Assembly (NCBI GenBank): GCA_016647705.1
Contig: CM028338.1
Span: 21,783,577-21,847,576 of the forward strand
Direction of reading: 5' to 3'
DNA from: Eucommia ulmoides
Lineage: Eukaryota > Streptophyta > Magnoliopsida > Garryales > Eucommiaceae
DNA length: 64,000 bases
Below, one piece after another: positions 24,171-35,613 of this stretch (positions are counted from its first letter, which is position 1; each line of letters opens with the position of its first letter). The position numbers and the translations under genes are program-made. The notes under the pieces were generated by a model. It searched no databases. It was not told where the DNA came from and saw only the letters and a list, made by a program, of their open reading frames with translations.

Positions 24171-24371
24171 CTATTAATAATCACGAATCGCATGATAGGA
24201 AGTGTTGGATTAGATTCCACAACGAAACGTATCCAACCACTGCCTTAGTCTACGGTTGGGGCATATTTCATCATATCCATTTTTCCTAATAGAAACCGCG
24301 TTCATTTCATCTAACGACATAAATTGAAGTCCTCAAATCATAAAGAACTAAATTAAATTCATAATTACCAG

Positions 24372-24790
24372 GAACTGTGTGTCAACTTGATTCTCGGTGA
24401 AGTCCATGATACATAGGAAACCCCTGTGCGTTTGGTCAACAACATGAGGATGAGGAACTACACGTCAACCTGATTCCTAGTAAAGTCCGGGATATATAGG
24501 AAACCCTCATGGCTTTGGTTGACAACTTAAGGATGAGGAACTACAAGTCAACTTGATTCCTAGCAAAGTCCGAGATACATATGAAACCATAGTGGGTTTG
24601 TTTGACAACCTAAAAAAAAGATGAAATACGTTTCAACTTGATTCTCGGCAAGTCCGGGATACGTAGGCACCCTTTCTAAGGTACGATCATCAACATAAAA
24701 ATCCTTTATTCAACCAAGGTTGAACTACGTGCCGACATGATTATCAATTATCTGAGATACGTAGGCAACCCATAATATGGGTTCGGTCGC
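24372..24790 (+). repeat. Tandem LTR module, about five units of 83-100 bp
   Basis: Units begin near 24372, 24455, 24538, 24622 and 24723. Each carries GAACTAC(A/G)xGTCAAC(C/T)TGATTC, then a 'GTCCGGGATAC(A/G)TAGGAAACC' word and 'GGTTTGGTTGACAA'. More diverged units continue to about 25440. The same module lies singly or in pairs in the other Arg-LTRs. Confidence 0.75.
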
Positions 24791-25602
24791 CATTAAATAA
24801 AAATACCCATCAATCGGTATTTAATCATATGAAACTTTAATGTCCTCCATCAATTAGAATTGAAATATATCAACTTTAAAATTCCCTAATTAATCGGGAT
24901 CGAATAATGTTAACTTCAAAACCACCCATCAATTAAGATTTAATCATATCAACTTTCAAATCAGTCAATCAAGAAGGAACTAGGTGTCGACTTAAGTCTT
25001 GGTAAATACCAGGATACATCGAAACCTTTATAGGTTCGGTCATCACCTCAAATAAAATTTATCCATCCTCAATAGACTATGCTTCGACCTATCCTTGGTA
25101 GATCACCAAAGTACACAAGAAACCCAAGTGGGTTCGGTTGAAGTCAGAGAGATGTCAACATTACGATAGTTTCTCAACCCTGTATCAGGGAACATATCCC
25201 GAGAAGTTCCTTGACTTCTTTGAGAAGTCGATTTTCAATCCTTTTGTTAAATAGACAACAAAGGATGCATGTGCATGAACTCCGCATCGACCTAATCCAT
25301 GGTAGATTACCAAGGAATGTAGGAAGCTCTTGTGGGTACGGTTGACAATCTAAAATAGCACAACGAGGGATGAACTACATTTTAACTGGATTCCGAACAT
25401 ACGAAATTAGTGTATGTAGATAACCAAGCTGGGTTTCAGTCATTTGGCGATCATTATCCAAAACAGCTATATCAATATACATAAACAACCCAACAGGGTT
25501 TCTAGACTAAATCAAACATTACAATCACATACTTAGTTCAGGATAAAGGGGTAACCCGTGTAGGCTTTGTCGCATCCTCTAAATTCCCAAGAGATAGTCC
25601 TG

Positions 25603-25905
25603 CGCCTTAGCTAGATTTGGGGGACATTGTATCATGTTTCTCCATTAAGATTCTATGACAAGACTCGCCCCAGCTAGAGATGGGGCACATTATATCTAAT
25701 TTCTTCGTTAAGATTCTGTGATAAGAGTCGCACCAGTTAGAGCTAGGGCACGTTATATCAGATTTCTCTATAGAGTATTTCTTGATATAAGACTCATATT
25801 GATTATAATCATTATTCAAAATCCAAAAACGAAATCTATAATCCCTAAAAATAAGCAAGATTCATCAAGCCCCAATCTACGATAGGGCACATTTTATCTG
25901 AGGTT
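25603..25905 (+). repeat. Tandem repeat with a small stem-loop, unit about 62-70 bp
   Basis: Units contain a (G)CCCCAGCTAGAGATGGGGC-type inverted repeat followed by ACATTATATC and a T-rich tail 'ttaagattctgtgataagactc'. Copies lie near 25610, 25667-25686, 25730-25750 and 25870-25890. The palindromic GCCCCA...TGGGGC stem is clear in the second copy and degraded in the others. Confidence 0.55.
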
Positions 25906-26014
25906 AAATTTTTCCTAGAAGTTTTCTAGTCCTCGTTAGGTAGTCCCAGGTGGGATATGGCCAAAAAACTCCACTAGGTGTTGAGTTTTCCCGAGAATCT
26001 TCGTCCATGTGAAT

Positions 26015-27311
26015 TGATAGGTGAAATTTATCTATCTATTTCCAAACTGACTTTGGTAGTTTTCGAGTATTCTTGTAATATTTTGATTCATTTTTATTTC
26101 TTTTTATTTATTTTTGTTCAAAGCAAGGGTTAAGAGCAAAAATGGTCGAAAACGAGGAAATTGGTGGAAAAACAACAAAATGTTAAAGCAACAATTTCAC
26201 CGCTATAGTGGTCTGCCCAACGCTGCAGCGGTAAAGCAACAGAGAGTTCCCTAAGTTTCTGATCGCTCACCACTGTAGTGGTGAAAGAGAAGAATTCCCA
26301 CTGACATGCTTACCACTGCAGCGGTGAAACCCATCGCTGCAACAATCAATGGCCAGTTGTTTTAGATATTTTTTAGATATTTTATTTTTGTTTCTTTTTG
26401 TTCCTAATCCATTTCCACTTTTGTAAGAACATTTATGGAGTGTTTTTTATTGTTCTAAAAATCCCTCAACCAACCAAAGATGAGGAACACAATTGGAGAA
26501 GAGGAAACAAGATCAGAGCGGTTTTTACGGACGCCACCTTCAGATAACGGCTATTTTCCTTTGTATATATTGTTTATTGTGGAATATATAGTTATGGCCA
26601 AGAGCTAGACACTGATTATCTATGGGATTGATGTCGTTTACTAATATACGTTGTTTGAGTAAATCATGTTTCATTAATGGTTGTTTATCTTTGTTCGATT
26701 GTGTTTACCAATCTTTTACCTCCATAATATGTTAGTTATGATATTCTGGTTGATTTGAGAATATGGCGTTTGACACTCAGGAGAGGTAACCCTGAATTCG
26801 GATTAGGGTTTAAAAATAACGTGACGATCTAATGACCCAGGAGGGTATTAGAAAGTGTGCAATCCATGAGGTTGGGGCAAGACTCATGTGACCAAGTGTC
26901 GTATAAATGCTCGAGGGGGACTTCGGTGTTGACGCAAAATTTCATATTCATTTACTTTACACTCGGGAGAGGTAGTGAGTAAGTTTTCGATACCTAGATT
27001 GTCGATAGATTTGAATACCATTAATGTAAAGTAGATTGGATCAAACATGTATAAGTAAACGAAGTTAATCCTTAGATAATCTATTCCCATATAATATATT
27101 TAGTATTATAGTTTAATTAATTGTTAATTTAGTATATTATTTATAAAAACAAAAAACCCAATTTTTAGTGCCTAAATAAAGTTCGGTTATGATAATCGTG
27201 GTAATTAACGACAATTTAATCCAGGGATACAACAACCCTTCTCATTTACTATTCTATAAAACTTGACCCGTACACTTGCGGTGAAAGTAGCGATGTAATA
27301 TTCCGCTACCA
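26015..27311 (+). mobile_element. Solo Asp-LTR (copy B) with perfect target duplication
   Basis: Starts TGATAGGTGAAATTTATC and ends TATTCCGCTACCA, flanked by TGAAT on both sides (26010-26014 and 27312-27316). It carries near-palindromes such as CACCACTGTAGTGGTG (26268-26283) and paired ACACTC(A/G)GGAGAGGTA motifs at 26773 and 26959. A solo LTR arises by recombination between the two LTRs of an element. The perfect 5 bp flank suggests it is one of the younger copies. Confidence 0.88.
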
Positions 27312-28001
27312 TGAATTCTTTCTGTCATGTTCAATAATGTATTGATATGACAACCCAGTAATTGGTCTCTCTAACCAATAACCTTTTCCACCAAATATTG
27401 ATGTACTTTATGCGTCTGGACTACATTTGACCTGATTCTCAGTTAAGTCTAAGATATGTAGGCGCCCTAATGGGGTTCGGTCAAGCCAGCTCACAAAAAT
27501 TAATATTTAGATATGTCGACCTTAGTTTCAGACTGACTAGACACCCCGGAATTAGTTTATCTAACCCAGAACCATTCCACCCAATATTGATTTAATTACA
27601 TGTTAGAACTACAGGTGACTTGATTCTCATTAATTTGAGATATGTCAGACAACCCTTTGGGTATGGTCACAACTAGGAGTCGATTGATCGAGTGTCATAT
27701 TCTCTACATCCTTTAGGATAGAGTGCGTATCATCCTTTAGGAACAGTATTTTAATAATTTCGGTTAGTGTATTTTAATTTCGTAGTGTAGAGAAAACAGC
27801 CAGCTAGACAGTATTTTAATAATTTCGGACAGTAATATAATGTAGTAGTATAATTTTTTTTACCTTCTAGAACTACATATGACCTTATTGTCATTAATTT
27901 GAGATATGTAGGCGAACCCTTTTGGGTATGGTCATAACCAAGAGTCGATTGACCGAGTATATTATACTTTAGGAATATAGTAGTATAAAAATTGCGCATG
28001 C

Positions 28002-28023
28002 GGGGGGGGGGGGGGGGGGGGGG
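28002..28023. repeat. Homopolymer G22
   Basis: A run of about 22 G follows 'gcgcatgc'. The exact length may be affected by sequencing error. Confidence 0.8.
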
Positions 28024-28030
28024 AGGGTGG

Positions 28031-28326
28031 CTAGTACAGAGTGTGGACCTCACCAAGACCTTAGGACCAGCTAATGTGACACTAAGGTATAGTAGTGTAA
28101 TTCTCAGGCGGGCTAGTAAAGAGTGTCCTCCTCACCAAGACCTTTAAGGCCAGGTAAATGTGACACCGTCCTAAGGTGTAGTTGTATAATTCTCGAGAGG
28201 GATAGTATAGAGTGTCTCCCCTCACCAAGACCTTTAGGTCCAGGTAAATGTGACAACGTCCTAAGGTATAGTAGTATAATGCTTGGAAGGGCTCGTACAG
28301 AGTGTCGTCCTTGACAAGTCCTATAG
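28031..28326 (+). repeat. Tandem repeat, about 3.4 units of 82-90 bp
   Basis: Units begin at about 28031, 28113, 28202 and 28292. Each has 'cAGAGTGT...CTCACCAAGACCTTTAGGxCCAGGTAAATGTGACA...CTAAGGTATAGTAGTATAAT'. A second short word, CATCCTTTAGGA, recurs around it at 27705, 27732, 28339, 28399 and 28476. Opposed ORFs on the two strands here are by-products of the repeat. Confidence 0.8.
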
Positions 28327-30152
28327 GTTTGATCGTTAGTCATCCTTTAGGAGTATAATATGTAGTCATCGGTCGGATTTCCTCTAGGATTAATCGTTGG
28401 TCATCCTTTAGGAATCCAATCCATGGTAGGAATAGTCAATCGTTATCCTAACTGTGTTTCCTCAAGGATTAAGCATGTCGTCGTCCTTTAGAAAACCCTT
28501 TACCACTCTCGTAGGGTAAAGACAGCAGTGTCAAATGATCTTGATATTGCTTAGTTTGTTTAAATATATTTCTTTACATTTTATGTCTACCTAAACAAAA
28601 TGTCAGTGTCTCATTCTTTGTCATTACGAGTAAACTCACATAACAAAGAGGAGCAGTTTAGACACCGTATTTTATCATGTTCAGTTAGTGTCGAATCAAG
28701 TACAAGTTCAGATAAATTTTAAACTTAGGTTCAAAGGGAATGAATTTATACTTGCGATCACACTATATAATATAGAAAAAAAAAACATGAGAAAACACGA
28801 AAACTGCTAAATTGGACAAAATTTAACTAAGTAAAATTTTCTTATCAACCTAAAAAATCCTATAATTTAAGGGTGTCTAAAATGACTTTATTAAAGGTTG
28901 AATTTCATTAAATCATCTTCAGTATAAACAAAAATTATCCACTACCCTTTAATTATAGGATATTTCAACAATTACCTCGGTTACCTACCCTAACCCTGAA
29001 ATATTTACCATCACTAAATTTTATTGGTTTAACACCAAAAAAATTTGTTTCACTTATACATGTTACATAAAATACCATATATAAATAATCCAAGAAACCT
29101 TATCAAGGATTGTAAAGGTCATGACAAGCCCTAAATCACCAAGGTGATTAAGGACTTGGGCACGATTTGGAATTACAATAATCCAAGTTGTCTTGACAAA
29201 CTACCCTAGGCCCAATGAATCAAAGAGCCTACCCATCATTAAAAGGCCCAAAAAGTAGCCTTTAAATAACCAAGAAACCCCTAGATATTCTATACACAAA
29301 TATCTAAGGAAGGAAACCAAGGCACATAAAAGGTAACCAACCGTTATCGAAACTAAACTGATTACATTCACTACCTAGGTTAGGCATTTAATGTGCATTA
29401 AATTCCCATACCATCAAGAATTTAATTCTTCGGATGACATGGATAGGTCACATTCAAGGGATGTAGATATTTTGAGCAAAATATCTTTGGTTTAACCGAA
29501 TCCCTAAAATGTGACTACCAATTATCCAAACCAAATCAAATCGGTTTGCCACCTAGACAGTGAATTAAATGCACATCCCATCACAAATTTATTTGTTGGG
29601 ATAAAATGGAAGGGTTAGGTTCAAGGTGTCAAGATATTGTCACAAAAATATCTTAGGGTTAACTAGAAACCTCGAAATCCAACCATCGATTACAAGGCAA
29701 ACTAACCCGATTCGATCTGAAACCAATTGAATGTGTGCTCACCAAGTAATGACTCATCATAGAGCATTAAATGAAAGAGGACACATTGAGACTACATACA
29801 TTGCACCTTGAAAACATTGATGGAAACTAAACTGAAATAGTAAAACGAACCGGTACTTAGCCCCTAAATCGAACCGAAAGTGTCACATCATGTCATAAAT
29901 GCACCTATGTGCAACCAATAGGATTGAAGGAAGTGTAATGATTGGTAATGATTACCAATCACTACCAATGATAACCAATCATTACTAAATCTAGGAAGGT
30001 AATAATTACCAAATCTTTGAGAATCTTTCCTTGCACCTAAAATTCGTCCAAAGCTAATCAAAATAAATCAAGAGAACAAGCCCCCTACGCCAAATAGATC
30101 CTAAGGAAGGGCCTCACCTGGCCTGCACATTCATCCATGCGCAGGCCCTTGG

Positions 30153-30164
30153 CTTATAAATAAG
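30153..30164 (+). promoter_or_regulatory. TATA-like box of the Arg-LTR
   Basis: CTTATAAATAAG follows 'gcctgcacattcatccatgcgcagg', and CT-rich leader sequence ('cttctctctctaaact') follows it. The order matches the minus-strand copy at 47703-47713 (CCTATAAATAG after a gcgcattggccaatgtgc word), so this is the likely LTR core promoter. Confidence 0.5.
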
Positions 30165-30765
30165 AGGCCCCTGTTTTTATTTTTTATAAGTCTTGAATGC
30201 CTAACTTCTCTCTCTAAACTCGAGCCAAGCTCTCGGGTCCTAGGCCTCTCAAGCAAATCTCTTGAATAATACACCATTATTATACTAAAATATGATCCCA
30301 AAGGGTCTTCTTGAGGTTCTTGGAGAAAGAACTCAAGAAGTTGATGGCAATCAATCGAGTTCCAACCAAGAAAACTAAAAAGGATAAGGTTACTTGTTCA
30401 GGGAAAGATCACTGCCTTAAACTAGGTATGTGTATTAAATATCCTTCAATATTGTCTTAAATTCATATATTTTTCTTGTACATGTCATAATCATGTAGTA
30501 TCTATGCTTTACAAAACTATCTCAAGAATATCCAAGAACATAGTAAGAACATGTAAGGACCCAAATCATCCGAGAACATGTTCAGAACGTGTGAGGATTC
30601 GAACAAAACATCTATCACACCATGAATTGTGCATAGTCTCTACGATTCTCTCAAGAACACTTCGAAATGACTCTTTACTAACTATTAAGCTAACCATATA
30701 AATGTTAATAACTAATTTACTTTCTGTTAAACATCAATATCACAGCCGGGTAGGCTAGTGGATTG

Positions 30766-30766
<1 letters not shown>

Positions 30767-30812
<46 letters not shown>

Positions 30813-30820
30813 CACATACA
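30767..30820. repeat. (CA)19 followed by TA-rich microsatellite inside the LTR
   Basis: CA run 30767-30804, then TATATATA. It is flanked by 'ggctagtggattgg' and 'ctacatcgacaaacccttgtggctaaaaac'. The minus-strand LTR at 46161-49055 has a TA microsatellite at the same relative place (about 47207-47222). Confidence 0.9.
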
Positions 30821-32040
30821 CTACATCGACAAACCCTTGTGGCTAAAAACTCGGGATAAAGGGAGTGCCTCTATTCCTTTGGGGATATATGTGATTCTTT
30901 TTCCGAAACCTTCCCATTTTTCTTAGTTACAAGTAGGTCTAACATAAATATATGGTATTTCATTTCAATTTCAACTAACAACTCATATACTAACACTAAT
31001 TACCAAAAACATAAGAGTTTGTTTAAGTTGTTCTTGACAAAATCAAAGAGGTCATATCCATATCATATTGTGATTCATGTTGTTTAATAACTAAAACCAA
31101 CTAATAATACACTAAAATCAACTAAAACCTACCCAGCTTTCAACTTAACATAAATGAACTACGTCAGACTAGATCTTTGGTTATTCGCCAAAGTACGTAG
31201 GCAATCTCATACGGGTTCAGTCACCTTTAATAAATAAAACAATATTTATTTAATCTTATATAAAAGAACAATGTGAAGACTTGATTCTCATTAATCCAAG
31301 CTACATAGATCCACGTGGGCTTTCGGTCACATATCCAAATAATTTTGTTTAGTTTTGCATGCTGGAACTACATGTTGACCTGATTTCTTGCAAAAAAAAG
31401 GATATGTAGGAAACCTATATAAGGTTCTGTCTCTTAAAAATACAAAAAAAAATCTCATTTAATATAGCTTACATATTTATAATTGTATCTCTTATAAACT
31501 GCTATTGGGTGTCGTTGACTAGTTTAGTTGTAGTATTTACCTGCTTTACCAAACTATCAGGTCACAAATACATAAAAAAGAAAAAAAAAATCGGGAATTG
31601 TTTTGTTTATGTAAATCAACGAAAGTTATTTGGGTTTTGATTAAAAGTGAATATTCATTTAAACTGAGGTACCTTTTATGGACGGGTGTCTTGGGGTGTA
31701 TAAAATCTTCCCCGAGCATCACCGACCCCCGAACTTTAAGATTATTTCTGGTACATAGATTTTATGATGTTAAAACACGAGCCAATTGAAAATAAAGTGA
31801 ATTTCTAAAACTCCCAGTGATCTAGCATACCATTTAACCCCATGCTATGTGGAGACTCCGTTTTCAACATAAAATCTCAGCCCAAGAAGTTTTTTTTTTT
31901 AAAACTTACGCCTAGAAAAGCCCTTGAAAAACCATTGTCAAAATAAACAGATTTGGTCGACTTAGAGAGAAAAAAATGAAACTTGTTTCTTTTTCTTTCC
32001 AATTCTCTACTTCTTCCGCTATCAAAATTCAAGGTGCATC

Positions 32041-32654
32041 ACTTGATTCTCAGCTACCTAAGATATATAGGCAACCCACGTACGTGTTCGGTCACATGTC
32101 TAAATAAAAATTAGTTAATCTTAAACTGATGAACTACATTTCGACCTTATTCCCTATGGAGACTGGGATATGTAGGCAACCTTTACAGGTTTGGTTGACA
32201 TAAAAAATACAAAAATATTTTCATGTTTTATCTGTTGTTGCTGATAGATACTAAATATTTCTTTCTTTCCTTACATAAAAAATGTATAGAAAAGACATAA
32301 ACATTAAAGACGGAATTATTTTGTTAAACAGAACCAAAGGAAATAGCTTGGACTTTGTTTAAACGTGAACATCTATTTAGATAAAGATTTCATCTTCAGA
32401 CGGGTGTCTTGGGGTGCTTAACGTCTTCCCCGAGGATAACTAACCCCCGAACTTAAAGAAATCTCTGGTAAAAAAGCAATTACTTTGAGTCAAAACTTGG
32501 GTCATTTTTAAATAAAAATGAATTTTCTAAAATCCCGATGACCATGCACACATTTAACCCCATGTTAGCTAGTGACTCATTTTTAAACAAAATTTTGACC
32601 CAAAAAATATTTTGAAAATCGGCATCCTGAAAAGCCCCTAAAAACTCATTTTCA
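32041..32654 (+). mobile_element. Second Arg-LTR piece directly after the first
   Basis: Begins in the middle of the LTR sequence (CTTGATTCTCAGCTACC, as at 46860 on the minus strand) and repeats the 3' LTR blocks already present at 31370-31900, including 'gacgggtgtcttggggtg' at 32399. Two LTR 3' parts therefore stand in direct tandem. Confidence 0.7.
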
Positions 32655-32679
32655 AGTGGCGACGTAATATTCCACCACC
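32655..32679 (+). repeat. 25 bp that match only the 3' end of an Asp-LTR
   Basis: TGGCGACGTAATATTCCACCACCA matches the last bases of the solo Asp-LTRs at 26015-27311 and 35614-36971 (GTAGCGACGTAATATTCCGCTACCA). It is wedged between an Arg-LTR piece and a copia LTR piece. Confidence 0.5.
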
Positions 32680-34152
32680 AGTTAGTCAACCGACAACTTG
32701 GTGCTGGTCGACCGACAATTTCAGTCAAAAACTTTGACTGTGGTTGTTTCAGTCAATCCTATTTGCTTTTTATGATTCCAATGGATGTTTTTAAGGTATT
32801 TTGAATTTATTTCATTAATTACTATGGGATATGTTATCCCTAATCATTTGATCCATGTATTTTAATATTCTTCTAATTAAAATGATTTAATTTTTCCTAT
32901 CTCAGTGGATTGTGATTCTAAAATATTTTAAGGACTAAAATGAGATTTCCCAATAATATTTTTTAATGAAACATATCTATTTTGTATATATGGGATATAT
33001 GGGGTCTTGGGATGTCATTTAATGACATATATTTTGAAACCTAGTCGTTGGAGGTCTAGTTCTAGGTCTATTAATAGAGACCTGGGAGATTAGGTTTAGA
33101 TACATCAAAAAATACTAGATTAAGCTTTATAATATTGAGATTATTACTAGTATTTCTATAAGAGATTACTTTCAAGTTATTGATCTAAAGCGCATGTTGT
33201 TTGCGTCACTGGTTTGCGTGTCTTACTATGAAATGATTTTTACTTTCGGTGAATCCCGGTGAGATCATTCCAGGCTCTTTTCATTGCTTTCTAAGATTAT
33301 TTATTATTCATTTCTTGGTTAAGGATTATTAGAAAATTGTTTTTGAACTTAATTTCTGAAAATCGTTTAAACAGTTTTTGATTGATAACTAGATTACATA
33401 CTACTTGTGTGTTACCCACTTATTGTTATAGTCAGATTTATTTTTCCTCACATTGTATCTATCTCGTAGTTATTATTTGGGTCATTAATTGAGTATATCT
33501 GTATTGAGTTGGTAGAAACTCCTTGTGGGAAGAAACTTGCAATTTTTTGTATTTGCAATTTTGAGCAAATTAGACATGTTTTGGTCGGTGTTTAATCAAG
33601 GTAGCTAGGGTTTTAATATTTTTCCTGTGAAAAAAATCGGGTTTGATATTTGTCCTGCAAAAATGTTAGGTCATTCTTTTTCATTTAAAAAAACTAGGTT
33701 TTGATTCTTCTTGTAATTGAATTAAGTGTGATTGTAAATGTTTGTCCTAAACCTGTGAAAATGATATAGTGGTAGGTTGATTCTTAGCTTGTGAAAAAAT
33801 TTAGGGATTGTAAAGTTTGATTCTAAGCCCGTGAAAAGAATCACGATTGTAAGAGTTTGGTTCCTACCTGATAAAGGAATGAGGGGTTTAGTGAATTGCG
33901 AATCTCCGTAGAGCTTGAGGAACTTGACGTAGATAAGAGTAGTTTGCCAAACTAGGAGAAATTCTTGTGTGCTGCATTGACTACTTATTTATATTTTGTT
34001 TGGGTGTGCATTTTGGATTAAACACATTTCCTCAGCTAATAAAGATAATAATCAATTTTGGACAATTGATAATTTGAGTTTAAGTGTCTAAATTTTTTTA
34101 ATTTTTCATCTACCCAATTCACCCTCCTCCTGGTTAGCTCTTTGGACCAACA
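32680..34152 (+). mobile_element. copia LTR piece (3' three quarters)
   Basis: From a GTCAACCGAC / GGTCGACCGAC motif cluster (32680-32755) it runs collinear with 5' LTR positions 6230-7690 and with 16930-18453, ending TCTTTGGACCAACA. It includes the 'gtttggttcctacctgataaaggaat' block (33856-33880). Confidence 0.75.
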
Positions 34153-35230
34153 ATATTACTATGAACAATGATGCTTAAAATGTTAACAAATAATACATTG
34201 AGCACATGCGTTGCTCACTAATAAGCTAATATGAACAATAATGGATATAATTGATGGATCAAGTACATTTAGCAGAATCCAAAATAAATATAACTATGCA
34301 TTGAGCAGTACCGAACTCCCACAAATATCATCAAAATAAAACAACTAAATTTAAGTTAACTGGCCCACTTATTTTTATATAATATAATAAAATACCATAC
34401 ACATACTTTTATACTAACTATAGGATCATTTACCTTACGATCAAGAATTATGATGGTACCGTTACCTGTATATATATGTAATGTAAGGTTGCTAGTGTTA
34501 GGGCCATTCAATATCTCCAATGGTAAGAGCCAACACGTGATAAAAATCACCATATCATATTGATAATTACAACCTATGGTAAAACCATCATATCATACTA
34601 ATAATAAGAACCCATGGTAAAAAATACCATATTATACTAATAATCACAACAACAATATATCAATCACCTGCAGGACATTCCCTCCTGTTAGTTCCAATGA
34701 CATCCCGTAGAAATTCCCTCATGTCGGAACCATACTATGGCATTGTAGGCTAATAAAAATCAATTTCCATATGAAATTTCACTGGATCCATTTAATGTTG
34801 TAGAATTATTCATTTTAATAAATCTTTTCTTTTCACAAATTAGTATGAAAATATAATTGGACAATTTACATAAAAGACAATACATTCATCTTGATAATTG
34901 CACTACTCATACACTAATATTGAAACATTGACATAGACGACGTCATCTGAGAACCTAACACCCGATATAGCCTAAAACTAAGAATTTATCTAAAAAAAAT
35001 TAAATATGAAATGACATGCGTGAAATGCGTGGCAATTAATTAAATGTGTTATTTTCCTATCCCAAAACAAATCCTAATATATTATAAACTTATTGAAATT
35101 ACACACCGTATTTTATTAAATTAGATTAACTATATAAGATATTTTGACTATAATTACAAAATTTATCAATTAATAAGTTAATTTATAGAAAAATATTAAC
35201 TTGAAATTAATCAAATTTGTTAGTCAATGA
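34153..35230. other. AT-rich region with tandem repeat and one arm of an inverted repeat
   Basis: No gene seen. It holds a short tandem repeat (34530-34650) and a stretch (34495-34567) that recurs in inverted orientation at 35502-35576. The rest is unassigned. Confidence 0.45.
34530..34650. repeat. Three tandem units with CCATATCATACTAATAAT
   Basis: Words 'catatcatattgataattacaacc', 'catatcatactaataataagaaccc' and 'catattatactaataatcacaac' recur with '(c)tatggtaaaa' between them; period about 50 bp. Confidence 0.65.
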
Positions 35231-35497
35231 AATGTAAAAATTGCAAATCTTCGTGAAGCTCGGGAGACTGGATGTATGTAAGAGTAACCTACCGAACTAG
35301 GATATATTATTTTGTGCTGTATTGATTACTTCTTTACATTTTGTTTGGGTGTGCATTTAGAATTAAATATATTTCCGCTACGTATCAAGATAATAATTAA
35401 TTTTGAGAAATTGATTATTTGTGTTTAAAGGACTTAATTATTTAAATTTAGTAACTACCTAATTCACCCCTCTTTTATGTAGCTCTCTAGGCTAACA
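35231..35497 (+). mobile_element. copia LTR, 3' end only
   Basis: Collinear with 33890-34152 (GCAAATCTTCGTGAAGCTCGG, 'gtgtgcatttagaattaaata', ending CTCTCTAGGCTAACA). Confidence 0.7.
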
Positions 35498-35613
35498 TTA
35501 TTGATTATCATTATGATATGGTGGTTGATACCATTTCTTGGCTCCTAATATTTGAGATATTGAATGGCCTTGACACTGATGACAACCTTAGATTACAGAG
35601 TTATACAGGTTAC

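Larger units (their letters stand above)
24171..28655 (+). mobile_element. Tat/Ogre LTR-derived region rich in tandem modules, with a nested solo LTR
   Basis: Made largely of copies of the 83-100 bp module typical of the Arg-LTRs here (GAACTAC...CTGATTC...GATACGTAGG...GGTTCGG), plus other local arrays listed separately. It is interrupted by the solo Asp-LTR 26015-27311. No coding potential. Assigned as LTR-derived because the same module occurs inside the clear Arg-LTRs at 31150-32210, 46745-46900 and 54610-54780. Confidence 0.55.
28656..32040 (+). mobile_element. Tat/Ogre-type Arg-LTR, near full length
   Basis: Starts near TTTAGACACCGTATTTTATC, equivalent to TGTTGACACCGCATTTAGTC of the minus-strand copy at 49055. 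It ends near AAGGTGCATCA, equivalent to the CGTCA end at 480. About 3.4 kb. In order it has an AT-rich U3, a TATA-like box at 30153, a CA/TA microsatellite at 30767, the tandem GAACTACG modules (31150-31430) and the conserved 3' block (31650-31900). No primer site follows; LTR sequence resumes instead. Old copy. Confidence 0.7.

Noticed and set aside
24372-24790. Possible CRISPR-like array
   Set aside because: Units are whole-length tandem repeats with no unique spacers, the setting is a plant LTR, and the same module occurs in other LTR copies.
28113-28343. Repetitive ORFs on opposite strands
   Set aside because: Explained by the 82-90 bp tandem repeat.
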